From Novosphingobium sediminis (GTDB taxonomy: Bacteria; Pseudomonadota; Alphaproteobacteria; Sphingomonadales; Sphingomonadaceae), in contig NZ_BJYR01000014.1 in the NCBI RefSeq assembly GCF_007991615.1, positions 1-64,000 of the forward strand: a stretch of DNA of 64,000 nucleotides, in the 5' to 3' direction. The position numbers were made by a program, and so were the translations under genes. The notes beneath the pieces are model-generated. The model had not been told where the DNA came from. It was given only the letters and a program-made list of their open reading frames with translations, and did not search any database. Below, one piece after another: positions 63,482 to 64,000 of this stretch (its first letter is position 1; the number at the start of each line of letters is the position of its first letter).

Positions 63482-64000
63482 TCAATAGAAATCGGGGTTG
63501 GTGCGCACATCGTGCAAGGTCACGCGGCCGAACATCACCTTGTAGGCCCACGCCGTGTAGGCGAGCACGATCGGCAGGAAGACGCAGGTCACCAGCAGCA
63601 TGATGAACAGCGTCATGTGGCTGGAGGAGGCGTTCCAGACCGTAAGGCTGGAAGCCGGATCGATCGAGCTGGGCAGGATGAAGGGAAACATCGAAAGCCC
63701 GACGGTTCCGATGATGCCTGCGGCAGCCGCCGATGATCCACCGAACGCCATCACCTCGCGCCGGGCGCGCATGCCTGCCAGCGCCAAGAGCGGCCCGGCA
63801 AAGCCCAGCAGCGGCGCGGCAAGCATCCACGGGTGCGCGCTGAAATTGGCAAGCCATGCCCCCGGTGCGGCCAGCATCGTCATCAGATGGGGATTGGACG
63901 GGCCAGCCGGATCAGCCGCGCCTTCCAAGCGAAAGCCATAACCCATCGTGGCCATCATTACGCCGCCAAGGGCGAACAGCGCAATCGCGGCCAGAGCGGC
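63482..64000 (-). CDS. cydB: Cytochrome bd ubiquinol oxidase subunit II (partial)
   Basis: C-terminal ~170 residues of CydB; the gene continues past the window's right edge. Helices such as HPWMLAAPLLGFAGPLLALAG and the conserved FPFILPSSIDPASSLTVWNA segment are clear, followed by LAYTAWAYKVMFGRVT near the end. The enzyme reduces oxygen with quinol and is known to resist sulfide, which makes its place beside a sulfide-oxidising cluster meaningful. cydA is presumably further right. Confidence 0.95.
   Translation of the reverse strand, partial: AALAAIALFALGGVMMATMGYGFRLEGAADPAGPSNPHLMTMLAAPGAWLANFSAHPWMLAAPLLGFAGPLLALAGMRARREVMAFGGSSAAAAGIIGTVGLSMFPFILPSSIDPASSLTVWNASSSHMTLFIMLLVTCVFLPIVLAYTAWAYKVMFGRVTLHDVRTNPDFY

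Overview
The window is a GC-rich chromosomal segment of an alphaproteobacterium. It is most likely a sphingomonad close to Novosphingobium. The evidence is an Atm1-type exporter very like the structurally known Novosphingobium protein, alphaproteobacterial families (HdaA, DUF2794, a CBP3-like ubiquinol-cytochrome c chaperone, a TIGR02186 protein beside a TSUP permease), and four copies of an interspersed palindrome typical of sphingomonad intergenic DNA. Nearly all of it is ordinary, densely packed core genome. No rRNA, tRNA, intact insertion sequence or CRISPR array was seen.

Layout from left to right. 0.3-4 kb: a glycosyltransferase, a polysaccharide flippase and a double-domain retropepsin-like protease. 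4-8.3 kb: an Atm1-type ABC exporter, a secreted protein, a DUF1737 protein and a peptide/H+ symporter. 8.4-13.6 kb: hslVU, bamE, a CBP3-like chaperone, DUF177 and a MATE pump. 13.6-17 kb: a LysR regulator divergent from a SnoaL-like/PhzF/ornithine-cyclodeaminase operon. 17-23.2 kb: a HerA-like ATPase, a TIGR02186/TSUP pair, and a pair resembling NfrA (C-terminal part) and NfrB. 23.3-31.4 kb: nhaA, dps, a Nudix hydrolase, dinB, an MFS pump, a GGDEF-EAL protein, a LysR regulator and apaG. 31.5-37.5 kb: recO, leuB, a DPM1-GtrA fusion, a PMT-type mannosyltransferase and metZ. 37.7-49.5 kb: ubiK, tspO, tlyA, two tandem small ORFs upstream of ilvE, an SDR, cysE-DUF2794, hdaA with a membrane-anchored partner, purM, a purN-YjbR fusion and an MFS transporter.

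From about 49.5 to 51.8 kb lies a decayed, partly AT-rich island. It holds the C-terminal remnant of a TraA/TraI-type relaxase and a truncated, frameshifted AAA/DUF4143 gene, so it is probably the scar of a conjugative or integrative element.

The most interesting block starts right after the scar (51.8-63.4 kb). Twelve genes read outwards from one AT-rich divergent promoter at about 57.6 kb. The left arm encodes sulfide:quinone oxidoreductase, a DUF2892 membrane protein, a TolC-like outer-membrane factor, an AhpD-like protein, a SAM methyltransferase, a persulfide dioxygenase and a TSUP permease. The right arm encodes a rhodanese, an RND adaptor, an RND pump, a BigR/SqrR-like ArsR repressor and an unrecognised secreted protein with a Cys-Gly-Cys motif. 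Cytochrome bd genes (cydB, cydX) converge on it from the right. I read this as a sulfide/reactive-sulfur detoxification regulon that carries its own tripartite efflux machine, next to a sulfide-tolerant terminal oxidase. The enzymes are known families. The link between them and a dedicated RND-TolC exporter is inference and is the best candidate here for an incompletely described system.
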